A stretch of 64,000 bases of DNA from positions 6,453,501-6,517,500 of the forward strand of contig JAULJL010000025.1 of assembly GCA_030761205.1 (NCBI GenBank). The letters run 5' to 3'. This document shows positions 46,674 through 59,765 of the stretch, one piece after another. The notes beneath the pieces are model-generated. The model searched no databases and had not been told where the DNA came from. It saw only the letters and a list, made by a program, of their open reading frames with translations. The first letter of the stretch is position 1. Every line of letters starts with the position of its first letter. This stretch comes from Fremontodendron californicum. Taxonomy: Eukaryota; Streptophyta; Magnoliopsida; Malvales; Malvaceae. The position numbers and the translations under genes were made by a program.

Positions 46674-48015
46674 ATATATCAACTTTGATTTGAATTTAAA
46701 AATTTTGTCTAATTTATTTAAATTATAATTCGATTCAACTCGACTTAATCATAAAAAATCAATAATCTAAAGAATTCAAAAACAATCTAAACTCGAATAC
46801 GATTTGAATCCTAAATAATTCAAACCCGAATTGACTCAACTTGGATTAACTCTGATCCAAAATTATCCGAACTCAAAAAGATCCAAAAATTTTAACCCGA
46901 AATTAAATTAAATACAATTTTATTTGAAAAAATATTAATTAAATAAAAATAATAACCATAACATAAATTATTAATTTAAATTTAATTTAATTTATTTACA
47001 ATTATTATTTTACATATATATTTTAATATTATCTTTCTTAATTATAATAAAAAATAAATTATTTCTATTATTATAATTAAATTTAAATTTAAATTTTTAT
47101 GTTTATTAGTATATATTATAGATAAAGTTTTTTATTTTTTTTATTTTGATAAAATAACTAAATAAATCAATAATAATAGTTAAAAACAAAAATAATTAAC
47201 AATAAATTAAGAAAGCTAATTATAACACTTACTTTTAAATGTTTTACTATAAACATCATATAACAAAACCATTTCTTTTAAAAACAGCTAAACAATAAAG
47301 TAAAAACTAAATTACATACTCATAATTATACATAAACAAAATATTCCAACTTTTCAAGACTTTAAATTACAATAATGAACAAAAAAAAGAGACTTTAAAT
47401 TACAAATCCACATATTAATTATTCATCTATCTTTTGGAAACATATTGCATTTAGACACCTCTTAAATCTCAACCTTTGTCTAAAAAATAATAATAAATAA
47501 AAACAATCATTAAAACATAAATTTGACAATTTTTTTAAGAAATAAAAGAAAATTTAAAATAAATTTAATGAAAAAAAATTTAATTTAACCTCAATCAAAC
47601 CTTGTAATTGATCCATTCAAAGTCCAAATTCCAAACAAAAGCCAACAAATATAACAAATAAAATAAAAATCTAAAATTAGAGACAATCACAATAAACTAA
47701 TAAAGATAATAAGGCATAAATAAAAACTAAAAAAATTAGTTAGCAATTAATCAAACATAATTTTAAGTATGAAACAAAAATTAAAGAAATTTTGAACATA
47801 TATATTTTAATTTGTCATCAATCCGTGATATTAGAGCTTCTTCTGATACTAAAATTGACCTCGAAATCATATTTATCTCTCCACCATCAATTTCAAATTT
47901 TTGCCCGTCTTCCAAATCTAACAAAAGAAAACAAATTATTATGTAAAACACTAATTAGACATAAAAAGATCCACAACTATTTTAATATAAATACCATACC
48001 TCTGTATCCACATAA
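46674..48015. other. AT-rich region with CCGAA-type subterminal repeats, probable hAT 3' flank
   Basis: At 46720-46910 there are repeated ATTCGA, CCCGAA and CCGAACTC motifs like those near the ends of the hAT elements at 5786 and 18145. The rest is A/T-rich. It probably is the 3' part of the hAT element encoding the transposase at 48016-49951, but I could not find a terminal inverted repeat. Confidence 0.4.
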
Positions 48016-49951
48016 CTAATTACGAGTAGTTATCAAAACTTCAGCATTTTTAGATGAAAAATAACTTGTCCACTTGTTCAAAACTCTACCACCTATATTA
48101 AATGTCGATTCTGAAGCAACAATGGTGATTGGAATGCTCAAAATATCTCTCACCATTATTGCAAGCTCAAGATATCGAGAATAATTGTCTTTCCAATAAC
48201 CAAGAACATCAAGTGGCATTGTAGTGAGCTCAATTCTATTCTCACTCAAATAGAGCTTCAATTGTAACTTACTTGAGCTAAAGTCATAACTTTGAATTTT
48301 CTAGAATACCAAAACAAGTGAAAGGTCAACACCAAAGTTAATTTAAACCAAACTAAATATCCAATAAACCATTCAAAATAAGATGTGAAATCCTAATAAA
48401 ATAAAAACAATACTCACTTTAAGATTTTCATCAAATTCTCTTGCACCAGCTTTCTTTCCGCTAGTAACCTCACTTGAATTTGAAACTCTTGCTTTCTCAT
48501 ACTTCTTAAAAAGCTTTTCGAGTTGTTCGAGAATACAATTCCTGTCTTGTTCTCAAATTCATTATCAAACTTTTTCAAAGAAAATTTTATGAATTTCAAC
48601 TTGAAACGTGGATCAAGTATGACTATAAAAGCCAACAATAGATAATATTCATCCCAATACTTGTCAAACTTTTGTTTCATTGCTTAAGCCATGTTTTGCA
48701 AAAAAACTTCAGACTTTCAATTTCCTTCATAAAATTGGATTTAATCTTGCACACATTTTCAAAATACATGTTGGCAGTAGGATAATTTCCTCCATAAAAC
48801 AATGTAGTACTCTCATAAAATGGTTTCGAAAACTCAAAAATTTATTTAATTTTATCCAACTTTTCTCTTGTTAGGAGATCATCAAGCTCAATGTATGCAT
48901 AATCCATTGCCAAGTATGCAAAAGAATTATAATAATAAAGAAATCTCTCAAACATCAAATAAATTGATTTCTTTAGTAGGCACGTCATACCGGAATCCTT
49001 TTTGATTGACACAAATTAACCTTCTTACACATTGTTTAAATTTCATCATCCTTGATTCTGACCCCTCAATATATCTTATATAATTTCTCACCTTCTCCAA
49101 AATTTTACCAAGCACCTTCAAACCCTCTTGAACAACAAAATTCAAAATATGAGCAGAACAACGATATGAAAAATATGCACAACGAGACAATAAAGAATCT
49201 TGTTGAAAAAGTTTGTTCCGTAACAAATCTTGCATGTTATCCATATTACGTGCATTGTTTAAAGTAATGCTAAATATTTTATTCTCAACCCCTTAATCTC
49301 ACAAGAGATTATGAAAACTATCACACAAAAGATTTGCATTATGCGAAAGTGGAACATGACAAAAATTTAGAATCTTACTTTGCAACTTCCAATTCTCATC
49401 TACATAGTGTGCAAAAAGACAATATATATATATATATATATTGAGCATGATGTCCACAGGTCTCTTATCACACAAATTCTACTAGAAATCTTATCCAAAG
49501 CAGATTTAAGTGTTTATTTTGTTATGCAATTTCAAGTAGTCAGCTCTAATAATGTTCCTACTAACATTGTCAACGCTATTATTCAGTAAAGCATGGACCT
49601 CTCTAGTTCCTTAATGTTCAACCAATGTAAATGTATAACCATGTTTAATGATAGGTTTAGCAAGTGCTTCACGATAAGCTTGTTTATCTATATTTCCATT
49701 ATCATATTTCTTTTTCTTATTAGGATGTGTACGACAAGTTAATAGATGACGTTTAAGGTTAGAAGTACCTGATGTAGATTTTTCGTCATATGATTTACCA
49801 CAATACTTGCATATGGCTCTTAGCTTTTTACTTGGAGATTGGGACTTAATAAAATTGAACTCAAGCCAAATCCATTGTGCCTTTGTGAAGATTCACAGAT
49901 GGAAACTTGACTTTGAACCTCATGACTATTATTACTATAATTAATATTCAT
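48016..49951 (-). pseudogene. hAT-family transposase, degraded
   Basis: On the minus strand an ATG at 49951 precedes a BED-type zinc finger, CKYCGKSY ... NLKRHLLTC (about 49720-49810). Next come conserved hAT blocks RCSAHILNFVVQEGLK (about 49150) and YLLLAFIVILDPRFK (about 48630). The C-terminal dimerisation domain reads YLELAIMVRDILSIPIT followed by VASESTFNIGGRVLNKW (about 48050-48160). Plant hAT transposases of this type are about 650-700 residues, so the span fits one nearly complete gene. Frameshifts near 49865, several stops and a TA microsatellite (49423-49440) break it. A solo LTR sits only about 90 bp upstream of the ATG. Confidence 0.85.
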
Positions 49952-50042
49952 TTATTCCATTTTCATTTCCAAATCTACAAACCCGAGATGATGTTTATGA
50001 GTCGATTATCTTAGTAGAAGAAACAAAATTGAAGATGCCAAT

Positions 50043-53000
50043 TATAGACACCTAATTTTGTCCGAGCTCCCTAAACAAGGTAAGTTCTTCCTTCAACCTC
50101 CCGGAATGCAAAGAATCTTCCCTCATTCCACAGATGGGTCTCCAAGACTTTGATTCGAAGGTCTACATGAAAAAGTCAACCCAAAAAAGTCAACCATTAA
50201 AAAAGTCAACTTTTAGGGAAAATCAAGATTCGAAGATGAATTGAACAATGGTGAAGGAATTTTGATAATCGGAGATCTACAATTAAAGATAAAGAGAAAA
50301 TTTGAAGGTGAAAAGACAAATTGCAAAAATTTAATGTAGGAGAAAAGCATGAAATTTTCAAATTTGGGGAAAAGTACGTAAATGATCAAATTGAATGAAA
50401 TTAAAACCTCAAATTGAAGGATGATCAATAAAAAAGGATATCTCAATGTCCAATTTCACCATGAGGAATCAATCGGAAGAAAAAGTGGACAAAACCGAAA
50501 ATTGCCATTTTGGGAAAAATGGAAAATTTTTAAATTTGGGAAAAAGTGCGTAAATGATCAAATTGAACAAAATTGAAGGTTCAAAATGGAATAAGATCAA
50601 TAAATAAGGATACTGGAAGGTCTAATTTGAAGTGGAGTTGAAGGAGAAATCAACTTGAAAAAAAAAAGGAAAATAAAGATTTAGTGAATAAATGGAAAAA
50701 TCACAAATTTGGGAAAACTACGGAGATGGTCCAAGTAGGTAAAATTGAAGTTCCTAGTTGATAAATAATAAATAAATAAAGATACCCCAAGTTTCGATTT
50801 GAAGTGGATCCAAAGGAATAGCCGATTAAAGGAGAAATTGGAAAATCGAGAAAATCCCCAATTTTGAGGAAAAAGAGAAAAACTAAATCAGAGAGGAATT
50901 CGGATGTAAAAATTGGGCAAAATCGGTCCAACTCAAATTAATATATGAAAAAGGCAATGGAAAAAGAAAATCCAAAAAATTGGTCCGTTTCGAGTAAAAA
51001 CTGAGGTTTCAGGGGCTAAAGGGCAATTTTGAAAAATCCGAGAAAAATAGAGTCCGAGCTTGAAAAATTGCAAAACATTCTAGAATTAACTTTTAGGATG
51101 GAAAGAAGGAAATGATAAGAAAAAAACCCGAAATTGAGACCGAAATGCAAATAGGCTAAATTCGGGGGATTAATCCGTAATTTTAGAGAAAAATCCAGGA
51201 AAAATAGAAAACGAGGTCGAAAACTTATGAAAACTTCCAGAATTTAGTTTTATATTGGATAGGATGGATTGGAGAATAAAAATCTAAAATCAGAGCTGAA
51301 ATGAAAATAAACAAAGTTCGAGGGGACTAATCCGCAATTTTAGAGAAAAAATCCGAAAAAAATGGAAAACGTGCTCAGAAAATTATGAAAACCTCCAGAA
51401 CTGAGTTTTCTATTGGATGGGATGGATTGAAAAAGAAAATTCAGAAATTGGGGTCCATTTGCAAATAGATCAAGTTTGGGGGCCAAAATGTAATTTTACC
51501 AAAAAAATCGAAACAGGACCAATTTGCAAATAAAAAAAAGAGAGGAATGGTCTGGAATATTCCAAGCCATTTTTGGCCAGCATGGAAAGAGGGAGGGGAG
51601 AGTTTGATCAACTTGATCCAATGGCCAAGATAAAGTAGAAAGATGACATTTTTAAGAGATGACAAGATTCTCCACTACTTGTCTATGTGGCATTTTTGGC
51701 CAATAGGAGGCTTTTTAATTGCAAAGCCATGTGAAGACCATGTGATCATGCCAAGTGGAATAAAAATGCCAACTAGGAAGATATTTTGTTAGTAAGCACC
51801 ATGATCATGACAAATAACTTGAGATATTTTGTAGAGATAGGAGACAAGAATAATTGAGGTGACATTCTTGGCCAATAAGAGGTGAATATACCCTTAATTT
51901 AAGGAAATGACCATGAAGAGAGGGGACAAGAAATAGCCATGTGGAAAGGATGTTGGGAGAGCATGCAAAGCATGGCTAAGGCTAAAAAAATAAGCATTCT
52001 CTACACCAAAGGGACACCAATCGGCCAAGCATATAGAGGAAGGGTTTTTCTTTCATTTTTTGGGAGGATTCACTACATTTTGAAAGCAAGGGCAGTAGCT
52101 AAAACTCTTGAGAGGGAAAAAAAGAGAGAGAGAAAATGAGAAAAGAAGAGGAATTAGAGAGCTTGGTTGGAAGCTTTGCTAGGTAGTTATCTCTTCTCTT
52201 CTTTTTATTTATTTTCTTTAATTTCATGATCTCTTCTTCTTCTTTTCCATGTTGTTGTCAACTTCTTTTCTCAAAAATAAATGGTTCTTAAAAAGATTTT
52301 TAAAGGTTTTCTTCTTTTTTACAAAATAACAAAGTTTGCAAAATCTTTTCCTACATATTTTTACCTTGGCCGAAACCTTGCTTCCTCATTGTGCTTGTCT
52401 TTTGCTTGATTTTCTTGCTTGCATGTTGGATGTGGGTTTCACTATTGTGGTAGGATAGATTTTATCCTTTGATTTTATTTAAAAAAATGAAATAAAAGGT
52501 TTAAATGCTTGAAGATCTTGATTTTTATCAAGTGATTTTGGTTAGGTAGGACTATGTCCAAAGAACCAACTATTGAGCCAACCTTCATTTTCTTTGCTTG
52601 TTTATATTTTTTAGCTCATGTTTGATCATCTTCATATGTTTGTCTTGTTGAAAAATCATGTATTCATTTCATTCTCAACTTGATTTTTGGCTAAGACCAA
52701 CCAATGGTCTATAGCCAAAGTCTCTTGTGCAAACTAGTTGAAAAAAATGATGGTTTTACAAGTTAGATATTTTGATCTTGGGCAATATTTTCACCATGCA
52801 TCTTTTATCAAAATAAAACGATATTTTAACCTCACTTATTAGACCCTTAGAGGAGTCTCTGGTATTTGTTTTAGATTTTTTACAATTTTCTATCAAGGGT
52901 TAAAAAATAGTTTTCAGTAAATCTGTTTTTAACTAAGTATTCTGTCTTTAAGACAACTTTGGCCTAGGCATTTTTGGTCTTAATTGAAAACTGATTTAAC

Positions 53001-54834
53001 CTCATTTAGTTCATCATTTCTTGAGTCTAAACTGATTTTTCCATTTTTTTTTGAATTTTTTATAAGTGTCAAAAAAATAGCTATTTAAAACATATTTTTG
53101 GAATTAAAATGAGTCTTTTTAAAACCAACAAATTTCTGATTTTTATTTGTAAAACGGAGGGGTTGGTTGGAGTCATTAGCTACTGTTTTAGGATATTTTC
53201 TATGTTATCTCAAGGATAAAAATTGGCTTTACAAAGATCGGATCATGGGTAGTTAATCCGCGTTTTAAAAAATAGGAAACTAGAGTTATTTTTTAGAGCC
53301 ATTCGGCCATAGGATTTTTTTTAATCGAAAAACTGCATTCCCCTTAATCCGAGCCCAAAATCATTTAACTTAGAAATACAACTTAAGTTTCTTTCAAAAG
53401 TAGTCGCACACCTTTTTAGGTGTACTGATGTCCTTACTTCAAGGGAGAAACACATCTTCATGCATTGTATATTTAAAAAAAAAAAATTATTTAATTTAGC
53501 ATAAAAATGTGCTTTTCGGTTTCCTATACATTTGGCGAGAATTAGTTCCTAATCTTTGCCATGTTTGCCGGAGAGGTTATGAAACTATTCAACGCACGTG
53601 GTTATGAAATCATAAGGCATGGATTTTGTTTTAGTCGGGATTATGTGAATGTCATATGAAAGAACTATTTTCCAAGCTTTGTCGGGTTTATCATGGAGTA
53701 CGGTAATATTTTTCGACATGTGCCATTTATATAATTTCATCAAGAATAAAGTTCATGAAAGGAATTTCAAAATGATAATGTGTGCATATTCCATGATCAA
53801 GAATATTCTATGAGAATTATATTTGCCATTTTGATCATAATTATTCCATATCCAAGAATATTTCATGATGATGTCATTTTATGGTCTGTTATTCATGTTG
53901 CTATTTTAATTATGATATGATTGTGAATATTCTATATAATGTCATTTTTATGATTAATGCTTATGTCATATATGCCATGTTAAGATTTGTCATCTCATGA
54001 AATATTTGCCATGTCATTGATTCTTTTAACGTCATAATAAAATGTTTGCCATGCTATGATAATTACACATGTTGTTTAATTTATATTTTTGTGCCTTAAT
54101 AATAATTTGCATATTCATGATCAATTTTTTAATGATTTTGAAATGCATGAAAAATAACAATGATTTTTAATAAAAATAAGGTTGTTCCCGATTTAAAGTA
54201 ATTCATGAATTCTCTGCCGGATCTGTCGGAGAGGATATCATCATTTATCATTAACAACGGAATATCATTTTCCTCAAAAAACGAGGGTGATTCGGAGAAT
54301 TTCAAAATAAAGAAAAATTTCATGTTTTGCCGAGTTTGTCGAGAAATATGAAAAATTTTATGTTAATAAATTATGGATCATTCTCAAATAATATAATTGT
54401 TTTTAAAAGGAAATTATTTTTAAATATCAAAATCTAAAACAGACTTTCACTGAGACTCGAGATGACACACGATTAATAAGGTACCGTTTTATACGGGTTT
54501 CGTGGGGGTGCTAATCCTTCCCCAAGCGTAACCGACTCCCGAACCCGCCTTTTTTTTCTCTGGATTAAAGCGCAGACCTCGAAATTGGTTTTCTTAAAAT
54601 GTTTTAATTAATTTCAAAATATTCTATAAAAAAATCGGTTTTAATAGGTGACCAATCACACCTAGCCAAAAAAATATTGGTGGCGACTCCATTTCTTTTT
54701 CAATGTCGTTTTCAAACCCTCTATTTTAATTTAAGAGAAATTAAATCGTCTTTTCCTCTTTTCATTCTCAATGTCACATCCATTAAGGTGACGTCTCTTG
54801 ATGGGGCGTTATTTTCCTTTTTCGGGTTGCGACA
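50043..54834 (+). mobile_element. Solo LTR (4.8 kb), related long-LTR gypsy family
   Basis: Begins TATAGACACCTAATTTTGTC (TG changed to TA) and ends GGGTTGCGACA. The exact 5-bp duplication CCAAT lies at 50038-50042 and 54835-54839. It shares with the other two long LTRs the start, a ~150-bp tandem region (50500-51500), the TTGGTGGCGACTCCAT block near the end and the GGTACCGTTTTATACGGG block (54480). It is more diverged than those two are from each other. No gag or pol is attached. Confidence 0.88.
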
Positions 54835-54839
54835 CCAAT

Positions 54840-55530
54840 TATAAATTATTTAAATTAACAAAAAATTGTTTTAAAAAAAAATCCAAGAAATTCCTTAATT
54901 AGTCCATGACTTTTTAATACATATTCACACCAATATATGGATTTGCAACAACATTAAACAAAAATAAGTATACAAAACATCAGTTCGAACAACATTAAGC
55001 AGTAGGCACTAAAAACAGATAGTAGTCAAATATGGAACGAGTACAAAAATCCCGCTAACATGTTGACAAGCTTAATGAACAAATAACAGAAAAAACCCTT
55101 CATGACTGGACAAAATAATAAGTTAACATGTATATGAAACGAGCATCACTAGATTCACTATTGTATTAACAATAAAAAACAAAGAAATTTAAAAAATAAA
55201 CAATACAGCCACATAGCAAAGGATATCACGGTCAGGCTCAAGGAGAATCTCAACAAGTAGCATTATTTACACTAACCTGATACAATAGAATCTCCAATGC
55301 TATAAACAATTGAAATTTGAAAATCTACCCATTAAAAAGGTTATTTAAAAAAAATGAGAGCAACAACGGATTACAAAAAAAAAAAAAAAAAGACTGGCTT
55401 TGAGAAAAGAAAATAGGTATGTCAAGAGGAGGTCACGATTACAGCCATAGAAAAGAGGAGGTCACAGGTCAGGTTCACAATCACATTACAGCTATAGGGC
55501 AGAGGAGGTAAAGACTTAAGATCACACCAA
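54840..55530. other. AT-rich stretch with one short duplication
   Basis: It likely continues the hAT 5' flank split off by the solo LTR. At 55425-55515 the segment GAGGAGGTCAC ... ATTACAGC(C/T)ATAG occurs twice. A long A run lies at 55374-55391. No gene is seen. Confidence 0.35.
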
Positions 55531-55720
55531 TAGTTTTAAAATGCAGTCATTATGCAACGTAATAGTCATATTATAAAGAAAAACATGACCGTCGCATCGC
55601 ATTTTGCCCGTTACACATCTGAGATACCAAATCACACCTGCAACGGTTAGAATCCGTTACGTAACACTGCGACATATAAAAAAACGGTGTAACGCCGCAA
55701 CATAACGAATTTCTCCCTCC
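55531..55720. mobile_element. Probable MITE fragment rich in CGTTACG-type motifs
   Basis: Short inverted motifs such as GCAACGGTTAGAATCCGTTACGTAAC and AACGGTGTAACGCCGCAAC stand out from the AT-rich background. Similar small patches lie at 7540-7600 and 13020-13100. The ends are not resolved. Confidence 0.3.
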
Positions 55721-56029
55721 CCAGCAAATGCAAGCCATTTAAAAAAACAAACAAAAGATTCCATTTCGGGTCAGACTTTGAAAGGAAAAAAAAAAAAGAA
55801 AAAAAATGATTTTGGTTTGAAAATATTACCTTATTGAGTTTGAATAAGGAATCTAAGAGATGTATTGTAGTTGTTTGCCATACATGTCTGCACATACAAA
55901 TTTCGTGTCTGAAAATAAGATAAAGAAAAGTTTGAAGTCAAATAATAATTTTATTTATTAGACGTAGAAATTACTATCTCTGGGAATTCTTAAAGATAAA
56001 GAAAATCCTCAAATTCTTTTCTTCATAGG

Positions 56030-56460
56030 GAAACTTTGCTTCAAGAGTCTTTTGACTTGATTTTGAATTAGATTTGTTTCAAGGGCATTTGAGGCTTGAT
56101 CTTGAAATTTGTTTCAATGGTTTTTCAGACTTGATCTTGAATAATATTTGCTTCAAGGGTTTTTGACACTTGATCTTTAAATTTGTTTCAAGGGACTTCG
56201 AGACTTGATTTTGGAATTTGCTTCAAGGGTCTTTAAGACTTGATCTTGAATGAGATTTACTTCAAAAGATCTTGGAAGATTTGATCTTGAATAAGATTTG
56301 TTTTAAGAGTTTTGGAAGACTTGTTCTTAAATGAGATTTGCTTCAAGGGTCTTGGAAGACTTGATCTTGAATGATAGTTACTTCAAAGGTATTTGAGACT
56401 TGATCTTGAAATTTACTTTAAGGGTCTTTAAGACTTGATATTGAATTAAATCAATTTGAT
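56030..56460 (+). repeat. Degenerate tandem repeat, ~45-55-bp unit
   Basis: The motif TTTGCTTCAAGGGTCTT ... GACTTGATCTTGAA recurs about nine times with point changes and small indels. Further decayed copies of the TTGGTCCCAA / GATTCTTG type run to about 56620. No coding sequence is apparent. Confidence 0.85.
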
Positions 56461-56620
56461 CCCAAATTTAGGGAGTCTTGAAAATCTTCAAATTTGATAC
56501 TAAATTTAGGGATTCTTGAAATTTGGTCCCAAAGTAGAGATTCTTGGAATTTGGTCCCAATTTATGAATTCTTTGAATTTGGTCCCAATAGATTCTTGGA
56601 TCTTCAAACTTAGATTTTTA

Positions 56621-57371
56621 GATCTTCCTTTTTGGACTTAATTGCTGGAATTTTGGAGACTTTATTCTTTTTGCTTCTTGGACTTGTGGGAGCTCCGGAG
56701 ATTTTGTTCTTTAGATCTTCTTTTTCTCTCAATTGTCTTAAGAGCTTCTTCCCTCAAATTGAACAAGAGAAATTAGCTTTAAGGATCTTGATGACTTGAT
56801 ATTGAGCAAATGAAATTGATCATCTCCCTTTTGGTGGAACAAGATCGAAGAAGAGTTTTTTGAGAATTCTAAAAACCCAAGTGTAGCGTTCTTCACAATT
56901 TTTTCAATTCTTCAGAACTTGATTCTTGTGACTTTGGTGAGGTTTGGATCTTCAAAATCTTCTTTTTCTCTTCAAACTTGTGAATTGCATCTTGGGGAGC
57001 ATTATATTTATAAATCTAGCATAGAATTCTAAACGAATTTAAAATCTTTGCACAAAAAAAAAAACTTTAATTGGATGATCTATAAATCCTTATAATTTGA
57101 TTGGTCAAAATTTGAATTTATCTTTAAATTATTTTAATTTAATTTAAAGATAAATTGGATGATTCATAATTAAATTTTGACTTTACAAAAATTTCTCAAT
57201 TAAAATTTTATTCAATTGACATGTGTCAATTTATAATTGATTAAAAAGATTTTCTTTTACAATGTCCTTTCCAATATTTTATTAAAACTTTTGAGTATGA
57301 ATTTTTTGGGGGAATTCGAGGGTTGTTTGCGGGGGGGCGACAATGGTCTCTGAACTTATCTTCTTTTGTAG
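56621..57371. other. Unassigned stretch between repeat and exon-like pair
   Basis: T-rich sequence with CTTCTTTTTCTC-type runs, possibly an LTR fragment. GCGGGGGGGCGACA at 57329-57342 is a conspicuous G run. No gene is identified. Confidence 0.25.
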
Positions 57372-57558
57372 GAAACTTCATCTAGCATCGAGAAAGTAAA
57401 GGATGAGGAAGGCAGCTCATTGTTTTATTCGAGTCCCATGATTAGGATAGTTCAGGTTTGTTCTATTAATTTTGTTTGTTTCATAAATTTCATTTACATA
57501 ACGTGTTTGTAGGCTAATACTACCTGGCAATATATTCTTGGCATTGTTTTAGGGATAG
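57372..57558 (+). CDS. Two exon-like segments of an unrecognised gene
   Basis: Segment one (57372-57455, 28 codons) is preceded by TTCTTTTGTAG and followed by GTTTGTT; it encodes a Ser/Glu-rich stretch ending FYSSPMIRIVQ. Segment two (57513-57558) is preceded by GTTTGTAG and followed by GTAATT; it encodes ANTTWQYILGIVLGI, a likely membrane-segment start. The reading frame joins without a stop across a 57-bp intron. I do not recognise the protein. No further exons were found, so this may be a gene fragment carried by a transposon or a relic. The short intron and good splice signals are the only support. Confidence 0.35.
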
Positions 57559-58072
57559 GTAATTCTTCCGTCTTTCTGTTACCTTTTCTGTTACCTTGGA
57601 CGTTATTTTAAACGACAATAGATATTCAGTGATGGAGCTAGAGTTTCAAGTCAAACGAGGTCAATTATGCTATAATTTTTTTTTGGGTTATCTATTTATT
57701 TTATATTTAAAAAAAAAACTATTCTAGTAATGTCTTTGCATTTTAATTTATTTATTATATTAATTGTTGTTATAATGTCCTTGCATTTTAATTTATTTAT
57801 TATATTAATTGTTGTTATAATGTCTTTGATATATAAAATATTGACATAAATTTTCACCTACTTCATCTAAAGAAAAAAAATGTTCATTTATCTTATATCA
57901 AGCGGTGACAATGATGGTTCTTATTGAATTTATAGTTGCTATTATCTATGATTTAATTTTTATGACTTAGTTTGATAACGTTTTGAATGATATTATCATT
58001 CATATTATGTTTTTAAGAAAATTTTATTTATAAAATTAGTTTTTTATTTTTATAAATCAATTAAAATTAGAG

Positions 58073-58340
58073 GTGGAAAACGGGCAGGTTCGGATTGGGC
58101 TATCTTTGAATTCGGATTATTTTGGGTTCGGGTTCATTTCAGATTCGGATCAGCTCGGGTTTGGATATTTTAGGATTCGGATAACTTCAGATTTAGGCTT
58201 TTTCGAGTTCGGATAATTTCAAATTCGGGCTATCTCGAGTTTAAACCAATTCGGATACGGGCTTTCTCGAGTTCGGACTATTTCGAATTTGGATCGGTTC
58301 GAGTTCGAGCAGGTCTAGACGATTTCGAATAATTTTGAAA
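58073..58340 (+). mobile_element. One end of a hAT element with TTCGGG subterminal repeats
   Basis: TAGAGGTGGAAAACGGGCAGG, followed by repeated TTCGGGTT/CGAGTTCGG motifs, looks like the right end of the 18145-20039 family in reverse orientation. I could not find its partner terminus, so the copy may be truncated or very eroded. Confidence 0.5.
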
Positions 58341-58714
58341 ATTTTTAAGCTATAAACACTTTTTAATTTCAAATGTAATAATTAATTTCACTTACAATAC
58401 TAAAAATAAATTTAAAAATTATTTAAATATTTAAATATTTATATAAATATAAATTATATAATAATTTTATATATAAATTGAGTATTAATATTTTGTATTT
58501 TGAATATTTTTTAATTTTTTTAGTTTAAAAGTTCAAATAAAAGTTAAATATATAAATTCTATATATTTACTTATAATATGAATAAAAAAATTTGTATATT
58601 TTGATACTTTTTTTATTTTGCAATTGTTATATACTTATATTTTTAAATTTTTATGATATTTAGTTTTGAATATAGATATAATTAATGATTATATAATATA
58701 TTTTTTTGTTTTAT

Positions 58715-59765
58715 AAGTGAGTTAAATTAAATATAAAGTAACACTAAAAAAAGTAAAAGTAAAAAATAATTGGGTTGCATGTAAAAAATATCATTAGAAG
58801 AAAATAAGTTATAAATAAAGTCTACTAAACATTTATATAAATGATTTTTTACTCTTAACCCAATAACTCATTGAGCTCTTATAGTCACTTAGTCCAACAA
58901 ATTTTTATTTTTATTTTGATTTATTAGGTTTTTTAGTTATTGTATTTTTTAAGAGTATTTTAAATTTTCAAGAATTTGGTCTTATATTTATATTTTTTTT
59001 GTTTACACATAATTATAAATACTAACATAAGAACATTAGATTTAATTGTATATACTAATTGACCAAATGTTTAATTAAAATGTTGAATGGTATACACTAA
59101 AAGAATACCAAATAATTGATTTAATTTTAATAATCAATACTTTGAAATTTAAAGAAACCATGATATATAAAAGCTACTTTATATAGTATTGATTTAATTT
59201 TAATATTTGATATTTGGTACTATAAGAACTTTTCTTTTTTTGTTTCATGAGTTAAAATAAATATAAAGTGACAATAAAAAATAAAAGTTAAAAATCATTT
59301 GGCTACATTTAGAAAAATATCATTAGAAGGAAAGAAGTTATAAATAAAATTTACTAAACATTTATATAAATGATTTTTTACTCTTAATCCAATAATTCAT
59401 TGGGCTCTTAATTAGTCACTTAATCCAATAATTTTTAATTTTTTGCTTTATCAGTTTTTTTGTCATTGTATTGTAATTTTTAACAGTATTTTAAATTTTC
59501 AAGAATTTTTTATTATATTTATATTTTTTATTTGGACATAATTGTAAATACTAACATAATAACATTAGATCTAATTGTATACATTAATTGGCCAAATGTT
59601 CAATTAAAATGTTGAATAGTAGACATTAAAAGAGTACCAATTAATTGGTTTAACCTTAATAATTAATACTTAAATTTTTAGAAAATCATGATATGTAAAA
59701 GCTAATTTATATAGTAATTGATATAATTTAAATATTTGACCATTTTGATTTTAACATTAGATGTA
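58715..59765. repeat. Tandem duplication, ~530-bp unit, two copies plus a partial third
   Basis: TATCATTAGAAG at 58790 recurs at 59319, 529 bp on, with long matching stretches (TTTATATAAATGATTTTTTACTCTTAA; AACATTAGAT ... AATTGTATA). The 59745-59900 stretch resembles part of the unit again. AT-rich, noncoding. Confidence 0.82.
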
